Below are positions 1 through 11,436 of a stretch of DNA of 64,000 nucleotides, piece after piece; position 1 is the first letter of the stretch, and each line of letters opens with the position of its first letter. The stretch is from positions 1 through 64,000 of the forward strand of contig ML014140.1 of assembly GCA_003615045.1 (NCBI GenBank). The letters run 5' to 3'. The position numbers and the translations under genes were made by a program. Source of the stretch: Caulochytrium protostelioides (lineage: Eukaryota > Chytridiomycota > Caulochytriomycetes > Caulochytriales > Caulochytriaceae). The notes under the pieces are model-generated. The model searched no databases and was not told where the DNA came from. It worked only from the letters and a program-made list of their open reading frames with translations.

Positions 1-76
1 TTTTTTTTTTTTGGAACAGGCCCCCTCTCCTTCCAGCGAGGGAACTCGTTGAGCCTGCCAAGAACGTGAACTGGGG

Positions 77-547
77 TCATCCAGGACTGTCGGCTCTATG
101 TCGGTCTCGGTCTTGAGCAAGCCGTCGACGGCGTGTTGAAATTCCTACGACGGCTCCCGTGACCACATGTCTGCGACAGGGAGGTCCGTCCCAGCAGCAC
201 CGGAGCGCCTCGGTGGCTTTAGCAGATGCCCCGCCAGGACGGCGACGCCAGGCATCGCAGGTGTCCCCTGCGAGCCACAGCATGTTGGCTCCATCGAGAC
301 GACCAAGGACGATGACGGCGTTTGGACGTCGCGCGACGGACCCGAGCTGCGCGAAGTCGCTCGGGCCGATGTCGTGGCCGTTGTCGTCGAGAACAAAGGC
401 GCCGGCGACCACGCTGAGGGTGAGGGCCGTCGCGCCGGCATCCAGACAGTTCAGCACGGTCTCCATGACGACTTGGGTCAGCGACGCCAGGACGATGCGC
501 GTCCGCAGCTGCTGCACCGTCACAATATCGAGGATCTCGATAAGCAT
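77..547 (-). CDS. MLH3: MLH3-like MutL-family ATPase, N-terminal part (partial, frame break)
   Basis: This looks like the N-terminal GHKL ATPase region of a MutL homologue, closest in wording to MLH3, the partner of MLH1 in mismatch repair and meiotic crossover formation. From the first in-frame ATG (547) the protein shows a leading hydrophobic segment, then an ELxxNxxDA-like block with Glu29, Asn33 and the DAGAT stretch (ATP/Mg binding), then the DNG motif at residues 55-57. The second glycine of the usual DNGxG is Asp here. The expected TSK motif is missing in this frame but is encoded at 321-332 in another frame, at the spacing seen in animal MLH3. So either an intron, an assembly indel or gene decay lies there, and the residues read after about position 345 are doubtful. 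The rest of the gene would be off the left edge. MLH1 or PMS1 are less likely alternatives. Confidence 0.5.
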   Translation of the reverse strand: MLIEILDIVTVQQLRTRIVLASLTQVVMETVLNCLDAGATALTLSVVAGAFVLDDNGHDIGPSDFAQLGSVARRPNAVIVLGRLDGANMLWLAGDTCDAWRRRPGGASAKATEALRCCWDGPPCRRHVVTGAVVGISTRRRRLAQDRDRHRADSPG

Positions 548-1125
548 GGCGGGCAGCTCATGAGCCAGCGATCCGCGATCCGCCACCGCGGGCCGGCGCG
601 GGGTGGCTGTCACAGAGGCCGTCTGATTGATCGGCGGGTTCCGGTGGATACGATGATGCGGGACCCGGCGTGAAGGACGAGATGGGCTGCTGGCCAGCCC
701 ATGATACCCTAATACCCACGATACGATCTGATGGCTCACCTTGTCGCTGGCATTGGAGGACGATCACCTACGAGATACGAGAGACCACGATCTCCACCTC
801 CATTCCTTTCTCTGCCCTTCTCCTGACACGGCTCGGGCGCACAAATCCCCGTCAAGAAATAGATAAAGATTTCATTCAATACATCGCGACCATGCTATGC
901 CATGCACGGGCGAACGGCGGGAGCGCGTCCGGCTGGCTGGGAAGAAGGGTGGCGGGTGGCTGCCCGCGCGGGTTCCATCGGCTGGACCCGACGCGGCGAC
1001 TTCACCGCCCGACCCCGTGCGCCAGCGGGGATGTGCGCACCACGGCTGCGGCCGGTGCGGCAGGGAAAGCGGCAACGCGTGAATGCCATCGAAGACCCCG
1101 AACCCCGACAAAGGGAGCCGAGCGC
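548..1125. other. Spacer between MLH3-like and RPL35
   Basis: This stretch holds the 5' flank of the MLH3-like gene and the 3' flank of RPL35, both on the minus strand. The open frames seen here show no recognisable family. A short AT-richer patch lies around 840-895. No RNA gene was recognised. Confidence 0.5.
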
Positions 1126-1595
1126 TTAGGCCATGACGGCGAAGCGGCGGAGGCCGAAGTGGCGGGCGTCCTTCTTCTGCTTGAGCGTCTTGGCGTTGGC
1201 CTCACGCGGGGTGAGGCGGCGGCGCATGGCGCGCGTGAGCTTCTTGCGGAGGTCGAGCGGCACGTACTTCTTGCCCTGGTAGAACTGGATGAGGGCGGCG
1301 CGGCGGACCTGGGTGGTGACGGTGTGGACGCGGGCGATCGACTTGCGGACGTCGTGGATCTTGGTCACCTTGGACGCGGTGGCGCCCGTGGCCTTCTGCG
1401 TGCGAAGGGTGGCGAGCTCCTGCTTCAAGGAAGAGAGCTGCGAGGACAGCTCAGGCTTGCTGAGCTGGCGGAGGGAGCGGGCAGTAACCTTGGTCTATCG
1501 GGAGCGGACAGGAAAGAAAATGAAGATAGAAAGAGGTGAGTACACAAGCATTCGGCGATTCGGGAGGCGGATCATGACAGGATCAACACCGCCAT
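1126..1595 (-). CDS. RPL35: 60S ribosomal protein L35 (uL29), two exons
   Basis: This is the large-subunit protein uL29/eL35, which sits near the peptide exit tunnel. Exon 2 (1126-1494) carries the conserved middle with VRKSIARV, then GKKYVPLDLR and TRAMRRRL, ending in the family's typical FAVMA-like tail. The conserved N-terminus KVTARSLRQLSKPEL reads in frame upstream to an AG acceptor at 1495-1497. A good first exon is ATGGCG at 1590-1595, followed by a GT donor, giving an intron at 1495-1589 (95 nt) and the start MATKVTARSL. The product is 124 residues, essentially the usual length (about 123). An intron just after the initiator is also known in animal RPL35. The donor (GTGTTG) is weak, so exon 1 is less certain than exon 2. 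Confidence 0.93.
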
Positions 1596-2364
1596 CGGCG
1601 GCAGAAATAATGCACGAGTATGTATCGCACTGGGCGGGGTGATCAGCGACCTGCGCAGATGTCCATCCTGGGTCTCATTGACGGCCCTTCATCCGAGTCG
1701 GCGATGCCGCGATCGTCGCGACGTGCGACACCGAGAATGTCACCGGCGAGCGGATCCGAAAGCCTGGTATGGTGGCGCGGTGGTCGTCAGCTGCATGCTC
1801 GCCGCTTCCGGCGCGTCGTCACCGTCCGTCGCGCGCCGTCGAAGTTGTCATTGGCGGCACCAGAGCGCAATGTCCGTGTCGAGATCGTGACTGCAGAGGC
1901 CCGCCGCAAGCCCATCGTCGTCGTAGTCGTCGCGACCGCCTGGGCAGGCCAGCGGATTGCGCTATGGGAAGTGCCTGTCGTTATCGTCGTTGTCGCTCTC
2001 GTGACCACACTCAACTTGCTTGCAGGGTCATTCGTCCATTCCGTATCGTGATAACACGGCTTTTTCGGAAACGGATGGCTTCAGCCGCATTTCGGCGTCC
2101 CATCGCGACGCGGCATAGCAACACACAGCACCGCCCAGCGGAGACTCACAGGACAGCCAGAAGCGCTTTGGAGCCTCAGGAATCGGGCCGCATCAAAGCA
2201 GCGGCCTAGCGATGGACGACAGCCAAGCTGGGAGAGTGTCCGAGGCGGGGATTTCTGAGAGACGGCGTCAACCTGCGAGGGTCGTCGGATACGTGACGGA
2301 GTCGCAAAGGATGTCGTCTGCGGCGATAACGGGTCATTCTAACAGCTCCGGAAACGGGTTTCAC

Positions 2365-2443
2365 GACGGCGATTACGGCGACCCGGGCGGCGACAACTAC
2401 GGCGATAAGGGCGGCGACAACAACGGCAATAAGGGCGGCGGAC
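2365..2443. repeat. Imperfect 24-bp tandem repeat
   Basis: About three copies of a 24-bp unit read in one frame as GGDNYGDK-like octapeptides. The surrounding 94-codon frame (2212-2496, plus) is otherwise featureless, so whether it is translated is unknown. Confidence 0.6.
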
Positions 2444-2826
2444 AGGGCGCCAGGATCGACGAGCCTAGGGCGGACGGCGGGACAGACAGTCGGTAGGGAC
2501 GGGAGCGCCGCACGTCGCGCCGCGAAATGGTCTTGCGCAGGGATACAGCGGTCTGGAACGTACCATGGTGAATGCTGGGTTTTAGGAATAGGGTCGGCGA
2601 GTGGATTCCTTTCTAACAGGGTGGTCGTTGAGCCCCTCTGCCACATCTGCTTGCTTCAGTCGGTATCGCGACCTGCCTGTACCCATCAGTTGATTGCATC
2701 CATCTCTCGTCGCCGTATGCTCAAGCCGTTCTCGCCGACTCGTGGTTCGTACTTGACGTTGAAGGGGAGGGTCACACTGTCGGCATGAGCACCATCCCCA
2801 GCATCCCCAGCTTCCTCGGCATGGGT

Positions 2827-2852
2827 GGATGGATGGATGGATGGATGGATGG
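2827..2852. repeat. GGAT tetranucleotide microsatellite
   Basis: Six and a half uninterrupted copies of GGAT in intergenic DNA. Confidence 0.9.
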
Positions 2853-3150
2853 TCCCTCGGTGGGTCCCTGGCTGGCCGGCCGGGCGATGGGGCTGGGCGT
2901 CGGCAGCGCCCCTTCGCCCTACCCGCCCCCGTCGGCGTGGGGCGACCGCTTCGGCGGTGGTTTCCATTTTTTCCCCTTGGCGTTCCCGACCCTGAGCGTT
3001 GCTGCGGACCCAGCAACAAAGCACAAGCAAAGCCACGCAGCCGCGGTCCTCGGCGCAACGCGTGCCGCCGATCGCGGCTTCGCAACGACTTCGCGGTTGC
3101 TTCGTTCACAGACAGCCTTGACAACAGATACACGATAGACAAAATCCGCT

Positions 3151-3184
3151 GCCGGTGCCGGTGCCGTTGCCGTTGCCGTTGCCG
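3151..3184. repeat. Hexanucleotide repeat GCCGGT/GCCGTT
   Basis: Period-6 repeat that begins as GCCGGT and changes to GCCGTT, just upstream of an AT-rich patch. Confidence 0.85.
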
Positions 3185-4975
3185 CCGACGCTGAATCATG
3201 TCAGTCATCAAATGGGCCACCCGTCGAAGCATCGCCTGTTATATAATCTTTTTACATCTATTTACAACATAGAGACTCATCGTTACTTAACACCACCCTC
3301 TCCACAATGCACCCCGGGTGTCCCTTTCGGGGGCAGTCCTCATTCGGTTCATCGCCAGATGAGCTTGCCGACCAGGGGCTGCAGAGGAGCTTGCCCGGGG
3401 ACGTGGCACAACGCCTTCGGCCTGACCCGTGAGGCCAGGCAGCGTCGGATGTTCAACGCAACATTGTGATTGTGGTTGCAAAATTGCCGTTCGTGGCATC
3501 AGAGCCCTAAAACCGTCGCGTTCTTTCATTTTGTTATTAGGCAGTGATCAGTTCTATACAGCTTGATGGCTCAACAGAACCTCCGGGGACCCTGAAAAGC
3601 CGCGAGGCGGCTGCCTGGAGCATGCGGCCGTCGGATCGCTGATCATGTCACGCTGCATCGGATCACCAATCGCAGGCGCCACCTCGGGTGTCCATGAGTC
3701 GAAAACCATCCATGAGGGCCAGGAATGGGCCGTGCGCACTATTGGCGAAATCCCTGATCTGCTCGACCTGCAAGCTGTCATACGCATCATCCTTGCTGAA
3801 TGAGCACGCCGTAGGGTCGTGTGAAGGCCTCATGTTGTCTTTGCTGCGACTACGGCAAGCTGTCTTCTGGAGCGACCATCGGAGCCCTCTTTCCCCGAGC
3901 CACGAGGGGATGATCGAATCATGGCGCTGCTTGTGGCGCAGCGCGCAAGAGAAAAAACGCCTCTCTTCTCCGGGCACCGGCGCGAGAGCCGCCAGCGGCG
4001 CCATTCGCGATCCTGCCGGCGGGCCGGTTGAGCCGCGACGACTCGTGCTGATCAGACGCGCCATATCCGAGCAGAGCGGAGCCGCAGCGCCGCGACCGCC
4101 CCCGAGTTGGTCGATCCGCCTGCTCACATGAGGTCTCGCGCAGTTGGATTCGACCCGCCTGCGCCGGGGCCTGAGCCCTGGGAAGGACCCTGAGGCCGGC
4201 CCCGGTGGCGATCCTTGCCCAGGTGGTTGGCTGAACATCCCTGATGGGTGGCTACAGCAACGTCGCCGGCGGCTCTATCGCCCGTCCTTCGGTACGCTGT
4301 GCTGGCTCTAGGTGATGCCATGCGAGGCAATGCGATACAAGGCGACGCAATGCCGTGTGATGCCGTGATATCCGATGCGATAGCATCTCCCGGCGGTACA
4401 GAGTATTCCATATTCCAGCATGTCACCATATCGTGCAGTCCTGGATTAGGCCACGCAATTGGCAAGAGCTGCTGCGTCATAGGCCATGGTCTCGATCTCA
4501 TTCGGCTTCGCAAGTGCGTTCCCTGCTCTTTTCTCTCTTTCCTCTCTTTTCCTGAATTTCCGCCGGCTCCCCTTCGCCGCCGGCCCCCGAGCGCCGATCC
4601 AACGTCCTCTGCCCCCTATTTTCCAACAAAGATCGCCAACACTAGTGGTAACCTGGCGCACGTGGCGACCCGCAACGGCGTCGTCCCCTGCCGCTGATGC
4701 GTCCTCAGCCCATTGTAACTGTGCATAGATACGAGTGTTCGCTCAATGAAGACGCGCGCGCGATTGTATCCTTTGGCGTCCTCTTTTTGCGTCATCGCAA
4801 ACGAGCGGCACGCGGCGTGTGTGGCCTTGGGTCCGCCTGCACCTGCACTTCCCGCCGTCGGCCCGGGACGCACGCGCAGAAACTCCCGCAACAAGATTAA
4901 TACTCGCCGCTCGCACAGCGACGCGCATCCTCCCTACTTGGCGGTCAGGTCCACTAGCGTGATACTTTTTCGGCT

Positions 4976-4996
4976 CTGACGCTGACGCTGACGCTG
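4976..4996. repeat. CTGACG hexanucleotide repeat
   Basis: Three and a half copies of CTGACG about 80 bases before the ATG of the PQ-loop transporter, probably in its 5' UTR or promoter. Confidence 0.8.
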
Positions 4997-5076
4997 TTTA
5001 GGTCCACTCTGTTCAAGTCTGCTCCGCTCAATCCAGGCCGCCGCCGCCGTCGCCGCCGCGGACGACGGCTGCCGCC

Positions 5077-6384
5077 ATGTTGGATACCATGCAGGCGCTG
5101 GTCGCAGCCGCGGCCGTCGTGCCCGCCCACCCCGTGGCCGTCCTCAGCATCGTGCTCGGCCGCGCCTCCATCTTCTTTTGGATTTGGGCCCAGTTCCCCC
5201 AGATCTATACCAACTGGAAGCTTAAAAGCGCGCGGTCCCTGAGCCCCAAATTCTTGCTATACTGGTGGGCCGGCGACATCACTGCCCTCATTGGGTGCCT
5301 GCTCACGAACCAGCTGGCCTTCCAGCGTGATATGGCTATCTATTCGTGCGTCGTTGACGGCATCCTGCTGTTCCAGTATGTCTACTATACGCGACGCGAC
5401 CGCCGCCGCGGCCACGGCCACGGCCTCCCGGCAAGTGCCGGCATTCCCGGCGGAACCACCGGGCTCGGGCTCGGGTTCGGCGACGACAGCGAGGCCGATG
5501 ACCCATCCGACCATACGGCGCTAGGGCCGCTCGTGAGCGACAGCCAGGTGCTGCTCATGTCCTCGTCATCGCTGCGGACCTTCAGTGCTCCGGGGTCGCC
5601 GCCCACCTCACCCTTTCTGCAGCGCCGCACGTCGCATCTGCCGCACCTCACGACGGCTGCGGCGCTCCATGCCGCGACGCCGCTCGGGCCGCCTGCCCGT
5701 CTCGGCTCGCCGCTGCATCTCGGGGGCGCTGGAGGCCACACGACCGCGAGCCCGGCCGTCACGCCCGCGCTGCCCATGACCCCGGCCACGCCGATGGGCC
5801 CCCTCACGCCGGTCCAGACGCCCTTCCAGCGTGCGTCCGGCGTCGCTGGCACCATCGCCATGCGCGCCGTCTTCCTCTTTGCCCTCGTCCCGGGTGGCCT
5901 TTTCACGGCGGACTCGCTGGGCCGTCGCGCCGATGGCCCGGGCATTGACGGCTCAATGCAGATGCTGGCCGGCGATGCGCCCGGCAGCGCCCTGCCGCCA
6001 CCGATTATAGGCGCGCCGACGACCGGTCTCGCGCCGTGGCAGCAGCAGGTTGGCGTCGTGGCAGCGTGGTTCGCCTGCGCATGCTACATCTCGAGTCGCG
6101 TACCGCAGATCTGGCGCAACGCGCAGCGCCGCTCTGTCCAAGGTCTCAGTATGGCCATGTTTGTCGCCGCCGCCCTCGGCAACGCCACGTACGCGCTGAG
6201 CCTGCTGCTCGCCGGGTACGATGACCCCGCCGTACTTGTGGACAGCTTGCCCTACCTGGTGGGCAGCAGCGTGCCCGTGTTTTTTGACGTCGTGATCTAC
6301 ACACAGTCTGTCATGTACAACAAGCCGCGGTCCTCGGATGCCGAGCACGCGTATACACGAATGAACGGCTTGCCCGATCCGTAG
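5077..6384 (+). CDS. PQ-loop repeat lysosomal/vacuolar amino acid transporter (Ypq/PQLC2-like)
   Basis: This 435-residue multi-pass membrane protein has the two PQ-loop repeats of the SLC66/Ypq family, which export cationic amino acids from the vacuole or lysosome. The first repeat holds Pro41-Gln42 in the setting AQFPQIYTNWK, followed by KFLLYWWAGD and membrane helices to about residue 110. The second holds Pro343-Gln344 in SSRVPQIWRNAQRRS, followed by helices to about residue 415. Between them lies a long Ser/Pro/Gly-rich linker (about 110-260) and a further hydrophobic segment near 263-280. That arrangement (paired PQ loops with a variable central linker) is typical of the fungal Ypq proteins. 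The start ATG has a strong context (GCCGCCATG). No intron is needed. The gene converges on CFAP70, leaving 192 bases between the stops. Confidence 0.88.
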   Translation: MLDTMQALVAAAAVVPAHPVAVLSIVLGRASIFFWIWAQFPQIYTNWKLKSARSLSPKFLLYWWAGDITALIGCLLTNQLAFQRDMAIYSCVVDGILLFQYVYYTRRDRRRGHGHGLPASAGIPGGTTGLGLGFGDDSEADDPSDHTALGPLVSDSQVLLMSSSSLRTFSAPGSPPTSPFLQRRTSHLPHLTTAAALHAATPLGPPARLGSPLHLGGAGGHTTASPAVTPALPMTPATPMGPLTPVQTPFQRASGVAGTIAMRAVFLFALVPGGLFTADSLGRRADGPGIDGSMQMLAGDAPGSALPPPIIGAPTTGLAPWQQQVGVVAAWFACACYISSRVPQIWRNAQRRSVQGLSMAMFVAAALGNATYALSLLLAGYDDPAVLVDSLPYLVGSSVPVFFDVVIYTQSVMYNKPRSSDAEHAYTRMNGLPDP

Positions 6385-6462
6385 ATTTGTCGACCATCGG
6401 CTCCAGTCCACATGTTCACATGTCTCGCTGTCTCGTCTATCTTCACCCCCACCGTGTGCATC

Positions 6463-6487
6463 TCTGTCTGTCTGTCTGTCTGTCTGT
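6463..6487. repeat. TCTG tetranucleotide microsatellite
   Basis: Six copies of TCTG in the short 3' spacer between the convergent PQ-loop and CFAP70 genes. Confidence 0.9.
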
Positions 6488-6576
6488 ATATATCTCGTAG
6501 ATCCATCGCTGGGCCGATCGACCCTCCCGAACTTGCGTGGATGACTCTCACACAAAGTTGGCAAGAACACCATTTC

Positions 6577-9500
6577 TTACGAAGCCCCCGAGGGCGAGGC
6601 CGCGCTACGATTGTTGCCGTGGGGCCGCCGCTCGGAGCGGCTGCTGCGCCGCGTACTCCCGGTCGTACTCGTCTTGCCCGCGAGCCGGTTAGTGTTCTCG
6701 CCGCGGCTCGAGCCGCCGATCGAGCGGTCTCGCGATACGGTTGGCGACTCCTCTTGCTGGTGGCCGCCGTGGCCGCTGTTGATGGAGGCACCCGACGCGC
6801 CGGCGACGGCGGCGGCAGCGGCGGCGGCAGCAGCCGAGACCGTCGACGCGAGGTTGGCGGCGGCTTGCTCGGGCGAGAGGTGCTGGGACAGGGAAGCGGT
6901 GTGCGCGGCACCGGCGGCAGGCATGTGTGCCGTCAGCATCGACCGCGAGAACCTGTGGGTGCCGGGCGTGTCGAGCCGGGACGCGCTGAGCTCGGTGCCG
7001 GGCGAGAGCGGGTCGTCCATACTGCCGGCCGTCGTGCCCTCTTTCGCGAGGAACTTGCCGCTGCTCAGCGCGATGCATTGGGTCAGCATCGTCTGCAGGT
7101 CCTCGATGGCATCGTCAGTCATCGGCGTGTATTGGACGAAGGGGTAGCGCTGCAGGGCAATGAGGCTGTGGAAACACTCGGCGGCGGCGCGATACTCCTC
7201 AGCCTCCATGAACGCGATGCCCGTCGTCTTCAGGTCGTCGATCGTATGCACGCCGATGTCCAATGCCTGAACCAGCGCTTGCTGCGCATCGAGGGCCTGC
7301 TCCTGATTGATGCACACGGCCGCGAGATGCAGCCAGACGCGGGCGTCCATATAGTTGAGCACATTGGCCTCGGTCAGCGCTTCTTCGGCCTTGTCCCATG
7401 AGCCTGCGACCATGTAGAGCCGGGCGAGCGTTATCCAGTGGTACGGGTTGCTACCGTTGATCTTGCACGCGCGCAGAACCAGGGATTCGGCCTTCGCAAA
7501 GGCGTCCTTGTGGACGGGCTCGATGGTGCGATCGGGCGCATAGCTGAGGGGGTCCGGCAGATCCATCAGCAAGATGAGCAGCTGGGCGTAATGGTCAAGC
7601 AAGACCGGCAGCTCGTTCGGTGTGATGTTGTGGTCTTCCTCATAGCGGAGCGTGACTTCATACGCGGCGATCGCGGCACGAGCATACTTGTGGCGGGTCT
7701 CGCGGTCGCCCGAGGTGCCAAGCACCCGGCAACAGTGGAACTCGAGATCGCCTTGCAGCGCATACAAGTTCGGCAGATCTTCGCTGTACGGCGAGTCGGG
7801 CTGGTGCATAAAGGCGAGCGCGTTCTCAATATGCCTGCGCGCCTGCGACCAGTCGCTGTTCTGAAAGTCGCTGCGGATGAGCCAGAGGTAGGTGACGGGC
7901 GTGATGCCCGATTCGGCGACGGCCTGGGCGAGTACGATCTGCAGCACCTGGCGGGCGTTGATGAGCACTGTCGAGGCAAAGATGATGGACCACAGGCCGT
8001 GGGGGACCGGGCGGGATCCGGATGATTTGACCCAGTCTTGGTAGTGCTGCCGGCCCTTGCGGAACCATTCGCCCGAGATGATGGATTCGGAGGTGCGCTC
8101 GTGTAGCGCGCCTAGCGACAGGCAGCACTGGATGGCCACGTAGGGCGAGCTGTTGGGGTCCTGCTGGATCGCTTCGAGGATTGCGGCGGCCTTGTTGAGG
8201 TTCTCGCCCGACTCGATCCACATGACCGCCATAAGTATACGGCCCAGCGTAAACGAGGGCCACCGCGTGACGACTTCCGTAATGAGCACGTGGGCATGTT
8301 CGAACTGATGGTTGCGATGCATGAACAGCGCGAGGTCATACGCGGCGGCAGGCGTCTTTTGGTACTTGGCCAGCGCATGGTGCAGGATCTGATAAGCGGT
8401 CGCGACATCCATGTTGTACTCGGCAACGGCCGAAGCAATCCGCAAGGCCTGGTGCTCCTCCGTGACCATACTATTGACCGCCTTGGACATATACGTCGTC
8501 TCGGGTAGCGACGACCACTTCAGTCCTTGGGCGGCGCTATTAGCCTGGTTCGCCAGTGCGGCCGTATCGGCCTCCTGCGAGTGGTGGTACTCGTACAGGA
8601 TCTTGTGGATCTGGTCAACAAGATAGATATGGAGTCGGTTGAGAAACACGGACTGGTCTGCTTTAGAGTGGAAGCTCTCCTCGACGCGGAACCGGTCGCG
8701 CACGATTTGGGCGATCACGAGCTTCATGCGCTCGCGGATCTGCCACGAAAGGCCGTTGTGTGTCATGGCCGTCAGAAACGTCGGGTTCGCATCAAACGGC
8801 AGCGCCGGATCACGGTTACGGGCAAACTTCTCCATTTCCTCGTGCAGCATCTCGATCATCGCATAGATCTCGCTTTTGAAGTCGTCTTCTGACTTGATCG
8901 CCCGCTGCTCGAACAACGCGTCCTCCGTCATGACTTTTTGCGGCAGGATGTCCTCGAGGCTGATGGTGGTCGGCGGCGCCGCTTGGATAATCGCATACGG
9001 ACGGTTCATCTCGAGCTTTATATACAGCCGCGTGCGCTGCTGCAGATACGCGCTCGCGACGCGCTCTTCGTCGAACTGACCCGCGTCCGACCCGACGCTC
9101 TGTGCGGCGGCGGCGGCGGCCGCGCCGATGCCCACGGCCGGCAGCGCCGTCGCCGGGTCGCCTGCATCATGCGCCGTCGACGGCCGCTCAGTCGCGTGCG
9201 CGTCGTCCACGGGCAGGAAGGCCAGCGTGCCCTTCACGCCGCGCGCACACGGGGAAACGAGGTAGCGCAAGTCCAGCGTCATTAGAGCCGACCATGGCGC
9301 CGCGGCCAGCGCGAGCTCGTGTTCGGTCATGTTGCCCTGCCAGCGGGGGCTCACTTCGCGGCTGAACTGGAAGAGCATCGGGATTTTCTTGTCGTGCAGC
9401 CGGCTTAAGTACTGGAGGGTCTCCTTGCTCAGCCAGACGTAGTGAGCCGCGTGGAACGCGACGCGCTTTGACGGTGGCGGCGGCGGTGGGCCCGTCGGCG

Positions 9501-10654
9501 CGTTCAGGCGCTCCATCAATCGGCTCGTGTCGACCGGGGCCCGGCCCGCGTTCTTGGGCGCCCACAGCGGCGTGAGCTTGACCTTTGAGGGCGCCTCGTC
9601 GTCCTTCGCCGGATCGTGCGGCACCAGCGTACCGACCGGCAACTGGACCATGCGCGTATCCTTGTCCGACAGCGGGATCTGCATCGCGACGCGGTACTCG
9701 AAGATGTTGGTCTGCAGGTCCTTCTCGACCGCGTCGCGGAGGGACCACTCGTCGGGTACCGACCAGATGTCCCCGAGCGCCAGCTTGAGCAGGAACCCAT
9801 CCACGACCTCGTGGTGGGGCGTAGCGACGCCCCCGGTGGTCACTTCGATATCCAGCGTCATGGCGTTCTCGCCCTCGGCGCGCACGCCCGCGCTGCCCTT
9901 CGAGCCGCTGCCGCTGCCCCCCGCCGCGGTGCCGCTGCCGCCGGCGCCATTGCTGCCGCCCGTGGCACTCGGGCCGCTGCCCGCGGTCGTGGGCGGCGGC
10001 GCCGGCTGCAGGGCGATGGTGTCGCGCAGCGTCAGCGGCAGCAGCTCGGGTCGCGCAAGGCCGAGATCGGCGGCCGCCACGAGGCTGTTGACTTGCTTCA
10101 CGACGAGACGCTGGAGCCCTGTGAAGGTTGCGACGCCAAGGGCGACGTTTTTGTCCTTGTTGACTTGCTCTAGGACGGTGATACTCAGGGCGTCGTTGCA
10201 GAGCCGTTCGAGTACCGGCTGGCCGGGCGCCGGCGTGATCGCGACCGTGTAGCTCAGCGCGTAGTCAGGACTGCTGGTTTCGCGAATCACCGCCGACTAT
10301 CGACCAACCATCATTACTCATCCATCAATCTGCGTGTGAGTCCCATCCATGGCCTCGTCAGGCGTTTTGCCATCAAAAAAAGGAGAATGCATGCCTTACC
10401 TCCTTGACCTCGCAGCCAGGGAACTGGATACGAACAAACGATGTAGTCTTGTCGGCGCGGGAGCCTCGAAGATTGCGTGCGCCGTGGATCGTAAAGGTGA
10501 TTGTGCGCGTGCCGTCGTTCGACGGGGCATGGCTGCCGGACGACGGCCGATCCGTCGCATGACTGCCACTCGTGCCGCTGGCGTTGGTGCCATGAGCGCC
10601 AACGCTGGGGCCGCCCCCGCCGCCGCGGGTGGTCGCTGAACTTCGACCCTCCAT
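6577..10654 (-). CDS. CFAP70: Cilia- and flagella-associated protein 70 (CFAP70)
   Basis: CFAP70 is an axonemal protein that localises near the outer dynein arms. Exon 1 (10400-10654, 85 codons) and exon 2 (6577-10296) join over an intron at 10297-10399 with GTAAGG donor and TAG acceptor, giving 1324 residues. The N-terminus forms a C2-like domain across the junction: TITFTIHGARNLRG and SFVRIQFPG in exon 1, LSITVLEQVNKDK in exon 2. The middle holds FLNRLHIYLVDQIHK, matching the CFAP70 segment just before its repeats. The C-terminal half is tetratricopeptide repeats, including EEALTEANVLNYMDARVWLH, close to the animal protein. The last ~170 residues are Ser/Ala/His-rich and look disordered. 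The ATG of exon 1 has a good context. The family is lost from non-flagellated fungi, so this gene marks a motile stage. Confidence 0.9.
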
Positions 10655-11436
10655 GGGCGACAAAAAGGGCCCTGCGGCAGACGGGAGCGAGCGCCAAAGT
10701 CGCGCAAAGAGTTCAGGAAGGCTCGGCGCTAGGAAACCGATCGCACGGAGGGCACAGCGGCGATAGAGCCGTTCGCAGCCGTTCGCAGCCGTTCCGAGTC
10801 ACGACGATATCGGATTGCAACGAAAGAGGAACAAAAGACAGCAGACGGAGACGATGCGGTCTGTTGGAGCAACGAGACGACGTGTCCAGGCCACGGCAAA
10901 TCTCTGATCGGTATGGGTGCACGAAGCCGTCGCGTACGGCGCCCGAGCTCCACTTGAAGGCTCGACATCGCCGAGATCGGCGGGGCGCTGCCGCGCGTGC
11001 CCAAGCTGTCGCGGCCATACGATCCGGCGATCCGTCTCGCTCGCGATCTCCGACAGCAAGACAGCCAGTCCCCCTGGCGGGTATCAGCGTCCGCATCCGC
11101 ATCCGCATGCTCGTCGGTCTAGCGACCGTCGATCGGCGGGACTCAGCCGAAGCGGCCACCGGGCTCCGCCCGGGCCCCCAAGCCTCCCTCGTGCTCGCAG
11201 CCGCGCTGGGCTGCTAGCGCTTTGCTCGGCGGACGCCGCTACCGCCGCCGCCGCCGCCGCCGCCGCGCCCCCTTGCTTGCGTCCCACCTCACCTTTGCCC
11301 TGCCCTCATGTCTCACTCCCCCGATCGCTGATGACTCTACGCGTCCTCAATCAATGTTATCGCTTTCTTATTTCTCTTAATTGCATCATGGATTTGAAGC
11401 CGCCGCCGCTTGTGTGGACGAGCGATTCAACGAGGT
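10655..11436. other. Spacer between CFAP70 and POB3
   Basis: This is the 5' flank of CFAP70 and the 3' flank of POB3, both on the minus strand. It holds a CCG trinucleotide run at about 11242-11266 and an AT-richer stretch at about 11340-11395, next to the POB3 stop and likely part of its 3' UTR. Open frames here have no recognised family. Confidence 0.5.

Larger units (their letters stand above)
1596..5076. other. 3.5 kb intergenic region, no recognised gene
   Basis: This lies between the RPL35 start and the PQ-loop transporter start, so it contains divergent promoters. Open frames occur on both strands (for example at 2206-2646, 2582-3232 and 3663-4238) but none shows a known family or convincing conservation. 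It holds three simple repeats listed separately and an AT-rich patch at about 3239-3290. I saw no tRNA with a plausible cloverleaf. Confidence 0.5.

Noticed and set aside
1-12. Run of twelve T at the left edge
   Set aside because: Too short and too close to the edge to interpret as a poly(A) tail of an inserted retrocopy.
4124-4180. T-loop-like sequence on the minus strand (GGGTCGAATCC)
   Set aside because: No matching T-stem, anticodon arm or acceptor stem can be drawn around it, so it is not a tRNA.
3663-4238. 191-codon minus-strand frame and overlapping plus-strand frame
   Set aside because: No recognisable domain, low-complexity composition and no supporting signals.
6577-10296. TPR protein first considered as a Chs5-Arf1-binding (ChAP/Bch1/Bud7) protein
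   Set aside because: The EEALTEANVLN-type repeat is superficially similar, but the N-terminal C2-like domain, the LHIYLVDQIHK segment and the last repeats fit CFAP70.
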